From NCBI GenBank assembly GCA_021819605.1, contig JAKAQT010000006.1, positions 1 through 23,646 on the forward strand: a stretch of DNA of 23,646 nt, written 5' to 3'. How positions within the stretch are numbered: position 1 is the first letter of the stretch; every line of letters begins with the position of its first letter. The notes beneath the pieces are model-generated. The model saw only the letters and a program-made list of their open reading frames with translations, searched no databases and had not been told where the DNA came from. The stretch is from Thermoplasmata archaeon. GTDB lineage: Archaea > Thermoplasmatota > Thermoplasmata > Thermoplasmatales > Thermoplasmataceae. Of the stretch, positions 21,978 through 23,646 are shown one piece after another. A program made the translations under genes and the position numbers.

Positions 21978-22361
21978 TTAAACTCTCCTTCCCCTCTTTC
22001 CGCCTTTTTTCTTTGTGCCGTCATGGGGAACGGGTGTTACTTCCTCTATACGGAGAATCTTGAAACCGGCTCTCGAAAGTGCCCTGATGGCAGACTGCGC
22101 TCCAGGGCCGGGGATCTTTGATCTGCTTCCGCCTGGTGCCCTGACCTTTATTATGAGATCTGAAATTTCCTTTTCCTTCAGCTTCTCTGCTATTAGGTCG
22201 GCAGCCTTCATCGCCGCATATGGGCTTGATTCGTCCCTGTCATTCTTTACAACCATTCCGCCTGTGGCCTTTGCAAGTGTCTCGGCACCTGTTGTGTCAG
22301 TCACCAGTATGATGGTGTTATTCTGCGAAGCATAAATATGAGCAATACCTGTTTTATTCAT
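21978..22361 (-). CDS. rps11: Ribosomal protein S11 (uS11)
   Basis: Small-subunit platform protein of 127 residues. It has GIAHIYASQNNTIILVTD, then a basic VRAPGGSRSKIPGPGAQSAIRAL segment spread over positions about 72-95, and ends GTKKKGGKRGRRV. The ATG overlaps the rps4 stop by four bases. It precedes rpoD by four bases, as in many archaeal S13-S4-S11-RpoD operons. Confidence 0.97.
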   Translation of the reverse strand: MNKTGIAHIYASQNNTIILVTDTTGAETLAKATGGMVVKNDRDESSPYAAMKAADLIAEKLKEKEISDLIIKVRAPGGSRSKIPGPGAQSAIRALSRAGFKILRIEEVTPVPHDGTKKKGGKRGRRV

Positions 22362-22966
22362 TGTTTCTCTTCCCCTGACCCTGTTTCATCCTGGCTGTCA
22401 TTTTCCTGACCAGATTCGCCCTGCTGTGCGCCAGGGCCATTCATTATAATCTGCCTGAGTGGATGAAGCTCATCATTTAGCGGTGAACTCTCTGTGTAGC
22501 CAATCTGACCCTCCATGTGACCCTCCACAATTATCCCTGGAACCGTTACGCGTCTTCCGTCCATGGTGATATGCCCATGCGTGATAAGTTGACGCGCCTG
22601 TTTGGGTGTTCGAGCATAGTTCTTGCGGTACACGATTGTCTGCAGCCTTCTTGCAAGTATGTCCTCGATTGTCAGTGAAAGGACATCATCAAGTGTTGCG
22701 TTCTCTGATATGATACTGTAGCGGTTAAGTCTCTTAATGAGCAGCTGGAACTGCTTTACTGCATTGTCGTCATTGGTTCTCATTCTCGCCTGAAGTTCCC
22801 TTGCCTGACTCCTGAATGACTTCAGAAGCTCCATGTTTTTCCACAGTTCCCTCTTGTTCTTAAGTCCGAACTTATTGAGAAGCTCCCTTTCAGAATCGAT
22901 GCGCTCTTTCTCCCAGGGGTGCCTTGGCGTTGAATAAGTTTTCTTTGGAAATTTTGGATCTCCCAT
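22358..22966 (-). CDS. rps4: Ribosomal protein S4 (uS4)
   Basis: 16S rRNA-binding assembly protein of 202 residues. It starts MGDPKFPKKTYSTPRHPW, the archaeal form, and has the S4 RNA-binding domain in LARRLQTIVYRKNYARTP followed by ARQLITHGHITMDGRRVTVP. The last 25 or so residues form an acidic, Gln/Glu/Ser-rich tail. ATG 22966 has AAGGAGAG seven bases upstream. In bacteria S4 represses its own operon; a leader inverted repeat upstream of rps13 raises the same question here. Confidence 0.96.
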   Translation of the reverse strand: MGDPKFPKKTYSTPRHPWEKERIDSERELLNKFGLKNKRELWKNMELLKSFRSQARELQARMRTNDDNAVKQFQLLIKRLNRYSIISENATLDDVLSLTIEDILARRLQTIVYRKNYARTPKQARQLITHGHITMDGRRVTVPGIIVEGHMEGQIGYTESSPLNDELHPLRQIIMNGPGAQQGESGQENDSQDETGSGEEKQ

Positions 22967-22979
22967 TTAAATCTCTCCT

Positions 22980-23522
22980 TTACTCCTTCTTCCTCTGGAC
23001 TCCAACTGTAAGGCCTTTTCTTCCATTTGATCTTGTCCTCTGTCCTCTGACCTTCTTGCCCCTTTCATGCCTTACACCACGGTACATCTTCACCTTCTTC
23101 ATCAGGTTGATGTCGTCCTGTATGATCTGGTCCAGATCGTTGGATACCACATTAATGTCATCACCTGTGACAAGCTCCCTTCTGTGGTTAAGTGCCCACG
23201 ACGGAATGCCTTCATAGTCCTTTGATTCCACGAAATCCCGGATCCTGTCAATATCTTCTTCCTTCAGTTCACCGATCTTCTTGTCGGCCGGAACCCCAAG
23301 TTTCCCAACAATTATCTGTGACAGCCTGTCACCCACACCTTTAAGATCTGCAAGGGCAACCCTGACCGTTCTCTCACCATCAAGATCCTTGCTTCCAATA
23401 CGGACTATGTACTGGAAATCCTCATTCTTCTCCTTGGGGACATCCTTCTTAGGGACTTCCTTCTTTGTCTCCTTTTTCGTATCTTTCTTCTCTTTCGTCT
23501 CTGATTTCTGATCCTGAGCCAT
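22980..23522 (-). CDS. rps13: Ribosomal protein S13 (uS13) with Lys/Glu-rich N-terminal extension
   Basis: Small-subunit head protein. The conserved core starts at about residue 36 (DFQYIVRIGSKDLDGERT) and continues through LKGVGDRLSQIIVGKLG, a MYRGVRHERGKKVRGQRT segment and SNGRKGLTVGV near the end. At 180 residues it is longer than usual, because of about 35 lysine- and glutamate-rich residues at the N-terminus. ATG 23522 is preferred over TTG 23537: AGGATGG lies between them, four bases from the ATG. It is the first gene of the operon, 13 bases before rps4. Confidence 0.95.
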   Translation of the reverse strand: MAQDQKSETKEKKDTKKETKKEVPKKDVPKEKNEDFQYIVRIGSKDLDGERTVRVALADLKGVGDRLSQIIVGKLGVPADKKIGELKEEDIDRIRDFVESKDYEGIPSWALNHRRELVTGDDINVVSNDLDQIIQDDINLMKKVKMYRGVRHERGKKVRGQRTRSNGRKGLTVGVQRKKE

Positions 23523-23547
23523 TAAACCATCCTTCAATTGACCGTGT

Positions 23548-23592
23548 CATTCCACATTGCTTAGTACAATAAGATACTTTCAGTGTGGAATG
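23548..23592. repeat. Inverted repeat in the rps13 operon leader
   Basis: CATTCCACA at 23548-23556 and its exact complement TGTGGAATG at 23584-23592 are separated by 27 bases. They lie between the TATA box and rps13. The predicted start site falls at or near the outer arm, so this may be a 5'-end RNA stem or a protein-binding operator. Confidence 0.55.
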
Positions 23593-23610
23593 GCTCCCTT
23601 ATCCTGTATG

Positions 23611-23620
23611 GTTATAAATA
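23611..23620 (-). promoter_or_regulatory. TATA box for the rps13-rps4-rps11-rpoD operon
   Basis: Minus-strand TATTTATAAC, about 90 bases before ATG 23522. A start point some 26 bases downstream (near 23589) gives a leader of about 65 bases, longer than for most genes in this window. Confidence 0.6.
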
Positions 23621-23646
23621 TGTTATCGGAACGAAAAAGTACCATA

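Noticed and set aside
22015..22335. Plus-strand open frame opposite rps11
   Set aside because: Shadow of a strongly conserved ribosomal protein gene.
1..23646. CRISPR arrays, insertion sequences, rRNA genes
   Set aside because: No regularly spaced repeats, transposase motifs or rRNA-like stretches were seen in the window.

Overview
The window looks like chromosomal sequence of a thermoacidophilic euryarchaeon of the order Thermoplasmatales, related to Thermoplasma. The evidence is the archaeal ribosomal protein and RNA polymerase genes (L18e, RpoN, RpoD, long S13), a TrpB2-type tryptophan synthase, archaeal TATA boxes about 25 bases upstream of many start codons (leaderless or nearly leaderless mRNAs), and an actin-like gene that resembles the Thermoplasma acidophilum protein Ta0583 almost throughout. 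I see no rRNA genes, insertion sequences, integrases or CRISPR arrays. Base composition looks even, in the mid-40s % G+C by eye (not counted).

Layout. 1-5963 (+): a compact tryptophan operon in the order trpB(2)-A-D-F-E-G-C, cut at its 5' end, with nearly every junction overlapping. 6037-9354 (+): pyruvate kinase with an extra C-terminal domain, a long archaeal FKBP-type prolyl isomerase, and a TrmJ/SpoU-type RNA 2'-O-methyltransferase. 9426-10924 (+): rpl18e-rpl13-rps9-rpoN, followed with no spacer by tRNA-Pro(GGG), then a T-tract. 11062-13735 (-): a GntR/YtrA-type repressor, a DUF5808-type membrane protein, and a membrane protein built from an internal duplication; this looks like a bacterial-style accessory cassette. 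13821-15160: a small membrane-anchored surface protein (-), a CDGSH iron-sulfur protein (+) and a Bcp peroxiredoxin (-). 15201-16667 (-): a small protein with a possible ribbon-helix-helix (RHH) domain and the Ta0583-like actin homologue. 16668-16950: a 283-base regulatory region rich in CATG boxes and palindromes. 16951-19162 (+): prpD-prpB of the methylcitrate pathway. 19178-21112 (-): an inositol-phosphatase-family protein, NAD kinase and a JAMM metalloprotease, with overlapping ends. 21152-23522 (-): rps13-rps4-rps11-rpoD, with a promoter and an inverted repeat in its leader.

How the genes work together. The trp genes encode the whole path from chorismate to tryptophan. The two ribosomal/RNA polymerase clusters are the two halves of a single conserved archaeal operon, here separated by about 10 kb and in opposite orientation. 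The IMPase-like and NAD kinase genes are the unfused counterpart of the bifunctional Methanocaldococcus protein MJ0917, so they plausibly balance NAD and NADP. The strongest candidate for an undescribed system is the ParM-like actin gene, followed on the same strand by a possible RHH protein and preceded by a repeat-rich region. That arrangement is the same as a type II (ParM-ParR-parC) DNA segregation locus, but on an archaeal chromosome. This is an inference from sequence features and gene order.
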